Below, in pieces: positions 8,995-17,615 of a stretch of DNA of 64,000 nucleotides. Each line of letters begins with the position of its first letter. Position 1 is the stretch's first letter. The notes under the pieces were generated by a model. It saw only the letters and a list, made by a program, of their open reading frames with translations, was not told the DNA's origin and searched no databases. Position numbers and translations under genes: made by a program. The DNA lies in the NCBI GenBank assembly GCA_002709005.1, contig PAPH01000002.1:66302-130301 (forward strand), read 5' to 3'. Source of the stretch: Hyphomicrobiales bacterium (GTDB lineage: Bacteria > Pseudomonadota > Alphaproteobacteria > Rhizobiales > Rhizobiaceae).

Positions 8995-9469
8995 CAGTCG
9001 CCCCAACTGTTCCAAGACGTGTATCGATCTGCCGCAATAAGACGACGACGGCGGCCAGAACGCATCCGGCGGGCAGGAAGAACCGGCTCGGCCAGATCTG
9101 AAACTCCCGGCTGCCCAGAACCACTTCCCGCACCGCCATCGATTTCATCGCGGCTTCCAGCGTGATCCAGGCGAACACCAGATAGAACGCGAGCGTGAAG
9201 ACGAGCGCGATAACCCGGCATGTGAATTTCAGCCGGGGACCAAACGCGTTGTAGAGAAGATCAACCACGATCGCATCGTCGCGCTTTTCCATCAGCGGAA
9301 GCGCCATGAAGACCAGAGCGATCATGTAGTACGAGGCAACGATTTCCGCGGTTCCCGCGACGGGCATGCCGAAGAGAAACTTGCCGAGAATATCCAGGCT
9401 GACCTGAAAGAGCATCAGCACGGCGGCGAGCCAGGAAAAGCCGGTGGCGAGAACGGAAATCAGATTCAT
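8981..9469 (-). CDS. dctQ: TRAP transporter small permease subunit (DctQ)
   Basis: A 162-residue protein with four hydrophobic segments, the normal DctQ layout. It includes VSLDILGKFLFG after the first segment and AEIVASYYMIALVFMALPLMEKRDDAIVVDLLY, in which DctQ proteins carry a conserved glutamate and basic loop. The start is preceded by GAGGAG. It is the first gene of the TRAP operon dctQ-dctM-dctP, downstream of the MocR-type regulator. It forms a complex with DctM in the membrane. Confidence 0.87.
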   Translation of the reverse strand: MNLISVLATGFSWLAAVLMLFQVSLDILGKFLFGMPVAGTAEIVASYYMIALVFMALPLMEKRDDAIVVDLLYNAFGPRLKFTCRVIALVFTLAFYLVFAWITLEAAMKSMAVREVVLGSREFQIWPSRFFLPAGCVLAAVVVLLRQIDTRLGTVGATDGSH

Positions 9470-9766
9470 TGACGCTCCTCTTCGTCAAAGGCGCATGGCG
9501 GTGGATCCCACGATGCCGAACGGCGCATCGCTTCGATCCTTAAGCCAAGTCCTCCCTCAGTCGGTGACTAAACAGATGACCGGAACGACGAAAGGCACAG
9601 TCAGCGCAAAATTTCGGAAACTGTACCCCGAAAATTGCAAAACACTGCCGGGAGACGCCGTCTCTTGACGGGCATTTGGAACCGGGGCGCCAGCAAATTT
9701 CGGGGTTTTGGGCGACATGAATCAGGCCTTGGGCCGAGAAGCCCGGGCCAGATCAGCCCCCGGAAC
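9470..9766. promoter_or_regulatory. Intergenic region upstream of dctQ with candidate MocR operator
   Basis: Almost 300 bases without a credible gene between the regulator stop and dctQ. CTGTACC at 9621-9627 is the complement of the GGTACAG motif seen before mvaA and the regulator. It is flanked by an imperfect inverted pair: GCAAAATTTCGG at 9606-9617 and CCGAAAATTGC at 9628-9638. A further AAATTTCGGGG lies near 9693. CCCGAAAATGCAA near 11198-11210 upstream of the regulator resembles the right half. These are candidate regulator-binding sites for the TRAP operon. Confidence 0.45.
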
Positions 9767-11149
9767 CTAACGGCCCAGCGCAGCCAGTTCGTTTTTGAGA
9801 AAAGTGTAGAAACGCGCATCATCCGACCGGGTCAGATTGATGCGAAACGCCGGAAGGCGACCGTCCGGATTGACGTAGAAGAACTTGCCCGGCGCGAGAA
9901 AGATGCCTTTCGACAGGGCATTGCGGGCAATCCGCGCCTCGTCCGCCGTCTTTGGCAGCTGAAGGAAGGTATAGTAGCCTGAACTGTCCCCGTCGAGGAC
10001 GGACAGCCCCATGCCCTCGACCCGCGCCCGAAAATCGTCACGGCGCTCCTTCAATCGCAGGGCGGTCTTCTTGAGGTGTCGCTGATAGCGCCGATTGGTG
10101 ACCATGTCGCAGATCAGCATTTCGGAGAACCGCGAACTGTTGACCACCGTCACCAGTTTGAGTTCCGCAATTTCCTTGGCTATGGCCGGCGCGGCGACCA
10201 TGTATCCCACCCTCAGGCTGGCGGAGAGCAGTTTGGAGTAGCTGGAAATGCCAATCACGCTGTCGAACTGGTCCATCAGCGCCAGCGGCGTCCCCGTCTG
10301 TCCTGGCAGGTCCTCGAAAGGATCGCTGTCGACGATCAGGAAACGCTGCATCACTCCCACCTGGAGAACCGCGTGCGCGGTCGGCAGATCCATCGAACTG
10401 CCAGTGGGATTCTGGCTGCGCGACTGGGTGAAGAAAATCTTCGGGCGGTGCCTCTTTGCCAGATCCCGCAGCTGATCGATATCCGGACCGGTTGGAGTAC
10501 GGGGAACGCCGACGGCGTTGATCTTGGCAAGCTTGAGCTTCGCAAACAGCGGATAATAGCCCGGCTCGTCGACAAGAACCGTATCGCCGGGCTCGAGATA
10601 GCGGCGGATGATCAGATCAAGAGCATGGTTGGCGCCGAAGGTGGTCACCACCTGATCGGCTGTCACCCGAACGCCTTTACGCCGGAATTTCTGCACGATG
10701 ATCTCGCGCAGCGCCATGTTGCCATAAGCGCTGCCATAGGCCGTCTGGTCACCTTCGACCCGCTGCAGAAAATTTCCTGAAAGCTTCTGTGGCAAGGCGT
10801 CCTGCATCCACGATAGCGGCGGCCGGCCATCGCCGATACGGACCTGAAGCTCCTGATTCAACTGCGCGCTGAGCAGCGAAACCTGGTCGAATGCCTCCGT
10901 CATGTGCGGCGGCTGGGCTGTGGTACGGCCGAAATCGGCATGCTGGTCGACAACGAAGAAACCTGAGCCGTGAACGCCCCTCACCAGTCCCTGCGAGGCG
11001 AGCCTGTCATACGCGTCGACGATCGTGTTCTTGGAAACACCGAACTCCTCCGCGGCCCGGCGGATGGAATAGAGCTTGCTCCCCGCCGGCAAGCCACCTG
11101 ACAGGATGTCCGATCTCAGACGGTCAACGATCTTGTCGATTTTGCTCAA
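9767..11149 (-). CDS. MocR-type (GntR/aminotransferase fusion) transcriptional regulator
   Basis: An N-terminal GntR winged helix (IDKIVDRLRSDILSGGLPAG...RRAAEEFGVSKNTIVDAYDRL) is joined to a fold-type I aminotransferase domain. The latter has YGNMALREII, GANHALDLI, DEPGYYPLF, QSRSQNPTG and the PLP-binding lysine in SSYSKLLSASLRVGYM near residue 305. Family members use PLP or a PLP-ligand adduct as signal. I chose TTG at 11147-11149, where the GntR domain begins. Longer forms would run through the GGTACAG motif at 11176-11182, which then serves better as an autoregulatory operator. It is the likely regulator of the adjacent TRAP and mvaA operons. An aminotransferase-domain sensor for a mevalonate-type substrate would be unusual. 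Confidence 0.87.
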   Translation of the reverse strand: MSKIDKIVDRLRSDILSGGLPAGSKLYSIRRAAEEFGVSKNTIVDAYDRLASQGLVRGVHGSGFFVVDQHADFGRTTAQPPHMTEAFDQVSLLSAQLNQELQVRIGDGRPPLSWMQDALPQKLSGNFLQRVEGDQTAYGSAYGNMALREIIVQKFRRKGVRVTADQVVTTFGANHALDLIIRRYLEPGDTVLVDEPGYYPLFAKLKLAKINAVGVPRTPTGPDIDQLRDLAKRHRPKIFFTQSRSQNPTGSSMDLPTAHAVLQVGVMQRFLIVDSDPFEDLPGQTGTPLALMDQFDSVIGISSYSKLLSASLRVGYMVAAPAIAKEIAELKLVTVVNSSRFSEMLICDMVTNRRYQRHLKKTALRLKERRDDFRARVEGMGLSVLDGDSSGYYTFLQLPKTADEARIARNALSKGIFLAPGKFFYVNPDGRLPAFRINLTRSDDARFYTFLKNELAALGR

Positions 11150-11341
11150 GGCCCATACTCGTCCGCAGGTGTTCTGGTACAGTTTTGTGCGACCGAACCC
11201 GAAAATGCAACACCGACTGTATGAGCACAACGGAAATCGAAGAGAATGATCGTTGAACGCAAACCGACCGCCTATGACCTGGGCAATATCGCGGCCGTTG
11301 GCAGTTTCGAGGGTTGGGGAACGAGGCGTTCAACGCCCTCA
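11150..11341 (-). promoter_or_regulatory. Promoter region of the MocR-type regulator
   Basis: GGTACAGTTTT at 11176-11186 lies 27 bases upstream of the chosen start and matches the motif in the dctQ and mvaA promoter regions. CCCGAAAATGCAA at 11198-11210 resembles a sequence upstream of dctQ. This arrangement suggests autoregulation. No clear terminator for the preceding fhuF gene was recognised here. Confidence 0.45.
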
Positions 11342-12184
11342 TCACCGGCGGTTTTCCAGTTCCCGCCTCAAGGCGTCTTCCGCCAGCCTTTCGCGCTCGC
11401 CGGGCTTTCGCAGTACGCAGTTGGTGCAAACATCTCCGCCCGGCGCCGTGTAGAGGCGGCAGCATCCGCCCCGCGCCAGCACAGTGCGGGTTGCCAGGCC
11501 GCCACCGGGGTTGGGCACTGAGACCTCGAAAAAATGGAGCTGGCAGTTCGACAGCGCCGATCCCGGCCGTTTGAGCACGTCTAGCGCGATCCGCTTCGCC
11601 TCGTCCTCAGCGCCGAATTTTTGTCCGGCGTCAAGCAATCCGGCACCCAGCGCATCGCCGACCAGCCGCCACAGTGCGTGCGGCGGAAGCGCCGTCGCCC
11701 GGTGCAGGCGCTGCACCAGCGGCGCGAAATGTGCCTCGATTTGAACGCGGAACATGTCGACAGGTGCCTTCCCGCCCCTCACAGCGACGGGTGACGGGGA
11801 AAAGCGCAACGAACTGTCCTGAAAGGCGAGATCGTCGCGGGCGGGATCTATCCCAAGCCAGACCTTTTCCGGGGCGAGATCGGGCACGATCCCACAACCG
11901 ACGATCAAGCCGGCACCGGCGGTTGTGATCGTCGTCGCGTAGTAGCTGGCGAGATAGGCGGCCTGCGCCTTTCGGTCGAGCCCCGGCGTGATCCGCATCT
12001 GCGCTGCAAGAAGCGCTTCGATCCACTCCTTATCGGAAAAGAGGTCTGCTGCCGTCCTCTCGCCCTCACCCGGCGCACCGCTGGCGATCCGGGGCTTGGG
12101 CCAGAGCTCGGCAAGCCTCTCAAGGGCCTCGCCGAAGCCAGGAGCAGGAGCAGGAGCAGGAGCAGCGGAAACAGCGTTTGCCAC
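11342..12184 (-). CDS. fhuF: FhuF-type siderophore-iron reductase
   Basis: A cytoplasmic ferric-siderophore reductase of 280 residues that releases iron after import. The C-terminal [2Fe-2S] motif Cys-Cys-x10-Cys-x2-Cys (residues about 241, 242, 253, 256; CCRLYTAPGG then CTNC) is exactly that of E. coli FhuF. The start is GTG at 12182-12184 with GGGGGAGGGG upstream. The N-terminus contains an Ala-Pro run encoded by four GGAGCA repeats (12141-12164 on the plus strand). The gene lies inside the 3' end of the ABC exporter frame for 280 bases, in another frame. It is the last gene of the siderophore uptake operon. Confidence 0.87.
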   Translation of the reverse strand: MANAVSAAPAPAPAPGFGEALERLAELWPKPRIASGAPGEGERTAADLFSDKEWIEALLAAQMRITPGLDRKAQAAYLASYYATTITTAGAGLIVGCGIVPDLAPEKVWLGIDPARDDLAFQDSSLRFSPSPVAVRGGKAPVDMFRVQIEAHFAPLVQRLHRATALPPHALWRLVGDALGAGLLDAGQKFGAEDEAKRIALDVLKRPGSALSNCQLHFFEVSVPNPGGGLATRTVLARGGCCRLYTAPGGDVCTNCVLRKPGERERLAEDALRRELENRR

Positions 12185-13896
12185 GCCCCTCCCCCGCCGG
12201 CATGGAGCTGGGAATAGATGCCGCCGCGCCGCATCAGTTCGCTGTGCCGCCCTTCCTCGGCGACGCCCGATCCGTCAATCACCACGATGCGATCGGCGTT
12301 GCGGATGGTGGCGAGCCGATGCGCGATCACAAGCGTGGTACGCCCCTCCGCGAGCTCGGAAAGCGATTGCTGGATCTCGCGCTCGGTCTGGGTGTCGAGC
12401 GAGGATGTGGCCTCATCGAGTATGAGGATCGGCGGATTCCTGAGAAATATCCGGGCAATCGAAAGCCGTTGCTTCTGACCACCCGACAGTTTGACTCCGC
12501 GCTCGCCAATCACCGTGTCGAGACCGGCCGGAAGTCCCGCGATCAGGCTGTCGAGCCGCGCCCGATGCGCCGCCTCGACGATTTCCGACTCGGTGGCATC
12601 GAGCCGGCCATAGGCGATGTTCTCGCGGATCGTGCCGCCGAAAAGAAAGACATCCTGTTGCACGATGCCGATCTGCGCTCGCAGCGAAGCGAGCGTGACA
12701 TCGCGAATATCGGTATCGTCGATCGTGATCGCGCCGGCCTCCACGTCGTAGAAGCGCGGCAAGAGCGAGCAGAGCGTGGTCTTGCCCGCCCCCGACGGCC
12801 CGACGAATGCCACCGTCTCCCCGGCCCGGATGTCGATATCGACATCGTTGAGCACCCGGCTTGCCCACGTGTAGCCGAAGCTCACGCCGCGATAGGAAAT
12901 ATTGCCCTTGAAGGGACTGGCCGGCTTCGCATCCGGCCTGTCGGCGACGTCAGGCTCGGTATCGAGCAGCGCCAGGTAGCGCTGAAAGCCCGCGATCCCT
13001 TTCGGATAAGTCTCGATCACCGCATTGATCTTCTCGATCGGCCGGACGAAAACGTTGACGAGCAGCAGAAAGCCGATGAATCCGCCGGCCGACAGCCCGC
13101 CACCGATGACGAAATAGGCCCCCGCGACCATGACGACGATCTGAATGAGCCGCGTCGACATGTAGGACAGGGAGGTGCTGGCCGCCATGATCCGGTAGGC
13201 GGCGAGCTTGGTCGAGCGATAGCGGTCGTTGTCGCGCGCGAAGAGACCGCGCTCGAACTCCTCGTTGGCGAAGGCCTGCACCACCCGCATGCCGCCGATA
13301 TTCTCCTCGAGGCGCACGTTGAAGTCTCCGACGCGGCTGTAGAGCGATTGCCAGTTCTGCGTCATCCGCCCGCCGTAGCGTGTGGTCAGCCACGCCATGA
13401 ACGGCACGATCAGCGCGGTGACCAGTGCCAGCGGCACATGGATCCATGCCATCAGCGCGAAGGCCCCGATCAGCGTCATCACCGCGATGAAGAGGTCTTC
13501 CGGTCCGTGATGGGCCACCTCGCCGATCTCCTCGAGATCCTTGGTCACCCGCGCCAGAAGATGGCCTGTCTTTTGCTCGTCGTAGAAGCGGAAGGAGAGT
13601 TTCTGGAGATGGTCGAAGGCCTTGCGACGCATCTCGGTCTCGATGTTGATCCCGAGCATATGGCCCCAATACACCACCACCGCCATCAGTCCGGTGTTGG
13701 CCGCATAGACCACGAGAAGTGCGGCGGCCGAAAGAACGATAAGCCCCCATTCCTCGGAGGGCAGAAGGTCGTCGACGAACCATTTCACCGCCACGGGAAA
13801 ACCGAGTTCCAGCAGACCCGCAAGAATGGCGCAGGAAAAATCCAGAAGAAACAGGCCTTTCCACTGGGAATAATAGGTGAAGAACCGGCGGATCAT
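11905..13896 (-). CDS. ABC exporter (membrane plus ATPase domains) in siderophore cluster, with anomalous C-terminal extension
   Basis: A type IV ABC exporter. Six-helix membrane domain, residues about 1-310; nucleotide-binding domain, about 330-570, with Walker A FVGPSGAGKTTL, signature KLSGGQKQRLSIA, Walker B ILILDEATSSLD and switch IAHRLATI. The recognisable protein ends near SQLHAG (about residue 570). The frame then runs on for some 90 low-complexity residues (poly-Leu, then Arg/Ser/Pro-rich) over fhuF. That tail looks like out-of-frame translation, so the native stop may have been lost by an indel in the G-rich run at 12186-12198. An alternative is that ribosomes slip there into the fhuF frame. 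Exporters of this sort next to fhuF may act like mycobacterial IrtAB in siderophore handling, which is inference. Confidence 0.82.
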   Translation of the reverse strand: MIRRFFTYYSQWKGLFLLDFSCAILAGLLELGFPVAVKWFVDDLLPSEEWGLIVLSAAALLVVYAANTGLMAVVVYWGHMLGINIETEMRRKAFDHLQKLSFRFYDEQKTGHLLARVTKDLEEIGEVAHHGPEDLFIAVMTLIGAFALMAWIHVPLALVTALIVPFMAWLTTRYGGRMTQNWQSLYSRVGDFNVRLEENIGGMRVVQAFANEEFERGLFARDNDRYRSTKLAAYRIMAASTSLSYMSTRLIQIVVMVAGAYFVIGGGLSAGGFIGFLLLVNVFVRPIEKINAVIETYPKGIAGFQRYLALLDTEPDVADRPDAKPASPFKGNISYRGVSFGYTWASRVLNDVDIDIRAGETVAFVGPSGAGKTTLCSLLPRFYDVEAGAITIDDTDIRDVTLASLRAQIGIVQQDVFLFGGTIRENIAYGRLDATESEIVEAAHRARLDSLIAGLPAGLDTVIGERGVKLSGGQKQRLSIARIFLRNPPILILDEATSSLDTQTEREIQQSLSELAEGRTTLVIAHRLATIRNADRIVVIDGSGVAEEGRHSELMRRGGIYSQLHAGGGGAWQTLFPLLLLLLLLLASARPLRGLPSSGPSPGSPAVRRVRARGRQQTSFPIRSGSKRFLQRRCGSRRGSTERRRPPISPATTRRRSQPPVPA
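12141..12164. repeat. Four tandem GGAGCA hexamers
   Basis: Four perfect copies of a six-base unit in the region where fhuF and the exporter frame overlap. They encode Ala-Pro in fhuF and Leu-Leu in the exporter frame. Length changes in whole units would not shift either frame. Confidence 0.9.
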
Positions 13897-13944
13897 TCAG
13901 ACAGTCTCCGTGCCGCGCGAAGCGGCATCGCATTGCATATGGGG

Positions 13945-15906
13945 TCAGGCACGCGACGGAACCCCGCGCGACAGAAGATAGACGAGATAGGGCCCGCCGA
14001 TCAGCGAGGCGAAAAGCCCGACGGGAAGTTGATAGGGGAAAATCAGTGTGCGCGCGAGCCAGTCTGAGAGAACGAGAAGCCCCGCCCCGAGCGCCACGGC
14101 TCCGGCAAGCTGGTGCCTGGTGCGGCTCAGCCCCATCAACCGCGCCATGTGCGGCGCGATCAGCCCCACAAAACTCAGCGGCCCGACGAAGAGTGAGGCG
14201 ATTGCCGTCATCAGCGCGGCAAGGATGACGACAGCCCCTCGCGCCCGGCCAAGCGGCACGCCGAGCCCCGCGGCCACCGGCGCGCCGAGCTGGAGGATGT
14301 CGAGCCAGCGGACCATCAGCAGCGCCGGCAGAAGAAGAATCGCGGCCGCAATCAGCACTACGACGGCGTGGCTCGGCTCGGTCTGCGAGGTCGATCCGGT
14401 CAGCCAGCCCAGAAGTGCGTATGACTGCGCGGTCCCGAGCGCGATGACGGCGGTGATTACCGCGCCGCAAGCCGCTCCCACCGCGATGCCGCCCAGGAGC
14501 AACCGTTCCGGTCCGAACTTGGCCCTTGCCGACACGGCGAGGATGAGGAGAAGCGATGCGAGTGCGCCGACGCTCGCAGCAACGAATTGCCAAGGCAGCC
14601 CGACCGCCGCATTGAAGGCGAAGAGCGCCGCGAGGCCGGCCCCCGCCCCCGATCCGACGCCGAGCACTTCCGGGCTGGCCAGCGGATTGCCCGTCAGTCG
14701 CTGGACCAGAACGCCCGCCCCGGCCATCATCCCGCCCGCAGCCGCGGCGACCAGAATGCGCGGCCAGCGCCAGTTCGCGAGGTCGGCAAGCAAAGCGCCG
14801 TTGGCTACAATCCAGCCGTCCGGCCCCTTGCCGAGAACGAGCGCAAGCCCCGCGACAACGAGTACCGCTACCGCCACGGCTAGAACCAGCACCCATGGCC
14901 TGGCGGTCCGCCGCGCGAGGCTTGCCGCCTGGCCGATCGTGGGCCATTCCATCATTCTGAGCCGTGGCAGCAACCAGAGAAGCAGCGGCCCGCCCAACAG
15001 CGCGGTCGCGGCACCCGTGGGAATGCGCTCGCCGCCGCCACCGGAAAAGAGTTGTACGAAACCATCCGTCGTCCAGAGCAGGATCGCCCCTATGGCGGGC
15101 GCGGCGACGAGTTTTCTGGCAAGCGTTCGCGCCCCCGAGAGCCCGGCGAGCGCCGGCGCCGCGAGCCCCACGAAACCGATCACGCCGACCTGCGCCACGA
15201 TCGTGGTCGCCAGCCACACGGCAAGCGCCAGCATGCCGAGCCGCCCCGCATCGACCGCAAGACCAAGACTTCTGGCCGTCCGGTCGTCGAGACCGAGGAT
15301 TGTCAGCGGCCGCAATAGAAGGATCGACGCGATGAAGCCGATCGCCAGCACCGGAGCGATGGACAGGACCGGCTGCCAGCTCTGCTGGTTGAGCGACCCG
15401 CCGCCCCAGATGAAAAGCGAGAACAGATAATCGCCGTTCGCCAGGATCAGCGCGGCGCTCGCCGAGGTCGCCGTCAACGCCACCATCATGCCCGCAAGCA
15501 CGACCGACACAGGCTCCAGCCCACGCCGCCAGGTCAGAAGCAGACACAGGCCCACGGCCAGTGCACCACCGGCAAACGCGACGAGCGCTGGAGAGAAAAC
15601 CATCAGCCCGGGCGCGAAGAGTGTGGCGATAGCCATGGCAAGCTGGGCACCGGCGGAAATGCCGAGCGTCGAGGGCTCGGCCAGCGCGTTGCGCAGGACC
15701 CGCTGCAATAACAGACCCGAAAGGCCGAGCGCCGCTCCCGCGAGAATGGCGACGACGGGACGCGGCAGCACTGAATAAAGCAGGATCACGCGATCGAGCT
15801 CATCTCCCCCCGGCGCGTCGGGCCACGCGGCCCATACACGGAGGAGGAAAAGTCCGGCGGCGACAACGGCCAGGCCGCTCCAAACCACAAGCGCCGTCCG
15901 CCTCAC
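13945..15906 (-). CDS. fhuB: Double-length iron-siderophore ABC permease (FhuB-like)
   Basis: A 653-residue inner-membrane protein made of two FecCD permease halves in tandem (about 1-325 and 335-653), like FhuB of E. coli (660 residues). Paired motifs are seen in each half: LALPRPVVAI-like VLPRPVVAILAGAALGLSG with EPSTLGISAGAQLA, and RILVAAAAGGMMAGAGVLVQ with SPEVLGVGSGAGAG. GFVGLAAPALA and SFVGLIAPHMAR mark the ends. The start is GTG at 15904-15906, overlapping the fhuD stop (GTGA). A longer frame to 16035 would bury fhuD's end and is rejected. It transports ferric hydroxamate-type siderophores with FhuC and FhuD. Confidence 0.9.
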   Translation of the reverse strand: MRRTALVVWSGLAVVAAGLFLLRVWAAWPDAPGGDELDRVILLYSVLPRPVVAILAGAALGLSGLLLQRVLRNALAEPSTLGISAGAQLAMAIATLFAPGLMVFSPALVAFAGGALAVGLCLLLTWRRGLEPVSVVLAGMMVALTATSASAALILANGDYLFSLFIWGGGSLNQQSWQPVLSIAPVLAIGFIASILLLRPLTILGLDDRTARSLGLAVDAGRLGMLALAVWLATTIVAQVGVIGFVGLAAPALAGLSGARTLARKLVAAPAIGAILLWTTDGFVQLFSGGGGERIPTGAATALLGGPLLLWLLPRLRMMEWPTIGQAASLARRTARPWVLVLAVAVAVLVVAGLALVLGKGPDGWIVANGALLADLANWRWPRILVAAAAGGMMAGAGVLVQRLTGNPLASPEVLGVGSGAGAGLAALFAFNAAVGLPWQFVAASVGALASLLLILAVSARAKFGPERLLLGGIAVGAACGAVITAVIALGTAQSYALLGWLTGSTSQTEPSHAVVVLIAAAILLLPALLMVRWLDILQLGAPVAAGLGVPLGRARGAVVILAALMTAIASLFVGPLSFVGLIAPHMARLMGLSRTRHQLAGAVALGAGLLVLSDWLARTLIFPYQLPVGLFASLIGGPYLVYLLSRGVPSRA

Positions 15907-16787
15907 CGCGGCCACCCCGCGACCGCTGCGGCAAGAAGCCCGGCAAAGCGGCGCGCCGAGGGCAGACCGCCGAAATGATTGACCGGCGGCAGGATCGAGA
16001 CCCGGCCGTCCCTGACCGCCGGCAAGGCGTTCCACAGCGCATTGTCCGGCAGGCTCCGCCCCACATCGGCGGGCAGCGGTTCGATTACGACGATGCCGGC
16101 ATCGCGTTGTTCGGCAAGCGCTTCGAGCCCGACGGGAGCGGCGGCACTATAGCTCGTATCGTCGCGCCAGGCGTTTTCAAAGCCCAGGCGGGTCAGAACG
16201 TCGCCCATCAGCGAATCCGCTCCAAAGGCCCGGAAATGGCGGCTGTCGCCGAGACTGATGACATGGACGGGCTGCCCCGAGAAAGGTATCACCCTCTCCC
16301 GCGCCGCTTCGATATCGTCCGCCACCTCGGAGACCAACCGTTCCGCCGCCGGACGAATAGCCAGCGCTTCGCCCAGCGCCACCGCCGAATTTTCGAGCAG
16401 GCCGTAAGGCGGCGTGCCGGCCTCATAGCTCGGCAGCGAGAGCACTGGCGCGACCGTTGCAAGCGTCGCGGTCTGGTATTCGTAGAATTGCGAAATGACG
16501 GTGATGTCGGGTTCCACGAACCGCAGCATTTCCAGGTTCGGCGAGCCGCGCAGGCCAAGATCGGCGACGGTATCGGGCATCTCGGGGACGCGGACAATTT
16601 TGCGGTACTGCCGCAGTTCGCTGCCCGCCACAGGCGTAATGCCGAGCGCCAGGCAGGTTTCCAGATGCGCCCAGTCGATCACCGCGACCCGCTTTTGCGC
16701 AGCCACCGCCGGAAGGACGTCCGATCCGGAAAATGTCACAGCGGCCATCGAGCCAGCCAGAAAAGCCCGTCTACCGAACATTCTCAT
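15903..16787 (-). CDS. fhuD: Iron-siderophore ABC transporter binding protein (FhuD-like)
   Basis: A 294-residue periplasmic binding protein with a probable Tat signal (MRMFGRRAFLAGSMAAVTFSG, twin arginine at 6-7). The class III fold is suggested by VAVIDWAHLETCLALGITPVAG, PNLEMLRFVEPDITVIS and the late PADVGRSLPDNALWNALPAVRDGRV. The residues LALGITPVAG and the Trp-Asn before LPAVRDGRV are typical of FhuD/FecB proteins. The start may be this ATG or the next one at 16779-16781, with GAGGG nearby. It lies three bases after fhuC and is coupled to fhuB by a GTGA overlap. Confidence 0.88.
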   Translation of the reverse strand: MRMFGRRAFLAGSMAAVTFSGSDVLPAVAAQKRVAVIDWAHLETCLALGITPVAGSELRQYRKIVRVPEMPDTVADLGLRGSPNLEMLRFVEPDITVISQFYEYQTATLATVAPVLSLPSYEAGTPPYGLLENSAVALGEALAIRPAAERLVSEVADDIEAARERVIPFSGQPVHVISLGDSRHFRAFGADSLMGDVLTRLGFENAWRDDTSYSAAAPVGLEALAEQRDAGIVVIEPLPADVGRSLPDNALWNALPAVRDGRVSILPPVNHFGGLPSARRFAGLLAAAVAGWPR

Positions 16788-16790
16788 CCC

Positions 16791-17609
16791 TCAGAGCACG
16801 TAGCCCAGCGGCTGACCGGTGGCGGGATGGGCCATCACCCCCATCGGCAGATCATAGAGCCCGGCAAGCGTTTGTGCGTTGACGATCTCCGGAGGCGTTC
16901 CGCGCGCCACGACTTGCCCTGCCTTGACCGCGATGATCTCGTCGCAATAGCGCGCCGCCATGTTGATGTCGTGAAGCACCACGATCGCCGTCAGTTCCTT
17001 CTCGCGCGTGAGATCGCTCACCAGTTTGAGCATCTCGGCCTGATGGGCCAGATCGAGCGCCGAGGTCGGCTCATCGAGCAGCAGGCATTTTGCATCCTGC
17101 GCCAGCATCATCGCAAGCCAGGAGCGCTGCCGCTCTCCGCCTGAAAGGCTGTCGACGAGCCGGTCGGCAAAGGCTCGAAGCCCGGTGCGGTCGATCGCGT
17201 CCGCTACCTTCGCCGCGTCGGTGTCGTCCATGCGCCCCAGCGCCCCGTGCCAGGGAAAACGGCCGAGTTCGGCGAGTTCGGCGACCGTCATGCCCTCGGC
17301 CGAGGGCGTGAACTGCGGCATGTAGGCGAGACGGCGGGCCAGATCGCGGTTCGAGTAGTCGGCCAAAGGTTGGCCCAAAAACGAAATAGAACCGGTCGAA
17401 GGCACCTGCTGGCGCGCCAAAAGCTTGACGAGCGAACTCTTGCCCGAGCCGTTCGGACCGATGATGCCGGTCATACGCCCCGTCTCGAGATCGAGGTCGA
17501 GCTCAGGCAGGATTTGGATGCCGCCGACACGAAACGAAACGCCCTTCAGTGAGAAGAGCGTTTCGCCGATGGTGCGACCACCAGTCTTTACCCGGGTGAC
17601 GTCAGTCAC
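16791..17609 (-). CDS. fhuC: Iron-siderophore ABC transporter ATPase (FhuC-like)
   Basis: A 272-residue ATPase. Walker A is GPNGSGKSSLVK (about 52-63), the signature is SLSGGERQRSWLAM, Walker B is CLLLDEPTSALDLAHQ and the switch is VVLHDINMAARYCDEI. This matches the FhuC/FepC family, including the iron-family segment TVAELAELGRFPWHGALGR. The start is GTG at 17607-17609, six bases past the receptor stop. It powers import through FhuB. Confidence 0.92.
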   Translation of the reverse strand: MTDVTRVKTGGRTIGETLFSLKGVSFRVGGIQILPELDLDLETGRMTGIIGPNGSGKSSLVKLLARQQVPSTGSISFLGQPLADYSNRDLARRLAYMPQFTPSAEGMTVAELAELGRFPWHGALGRMDDTDAAKVADAIDRTGLRAFADRLVDSLSGGERQRSWLAMMLAQDAKCLLLDEPTSALDLAHQAEMLKLVSDLTREKELTAIVVLHDINMAARYCDEIIAVKAGQVVARGTPPEIVNAQTLAGLYDLPMGVMAHPATGQPLGYVL

Positions 17610-17615
17610 GTTGGC

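Noticed and set aside
12141-12164. GGAGCA repeats as a phase-variation switch
   Set aside because: The unit is six bases, so gain or loss of copies keeps both reading frames.
12178-15547. Long open frames on both strands over the ABC exporter and fhuB
   Set aside because: The 629-residue plus-strand frame and the 865-residue minus-strand frame are Arg/Gly- or His/Asp-rich shadows. The genuine exporter and FhuB frames carry full motifs.
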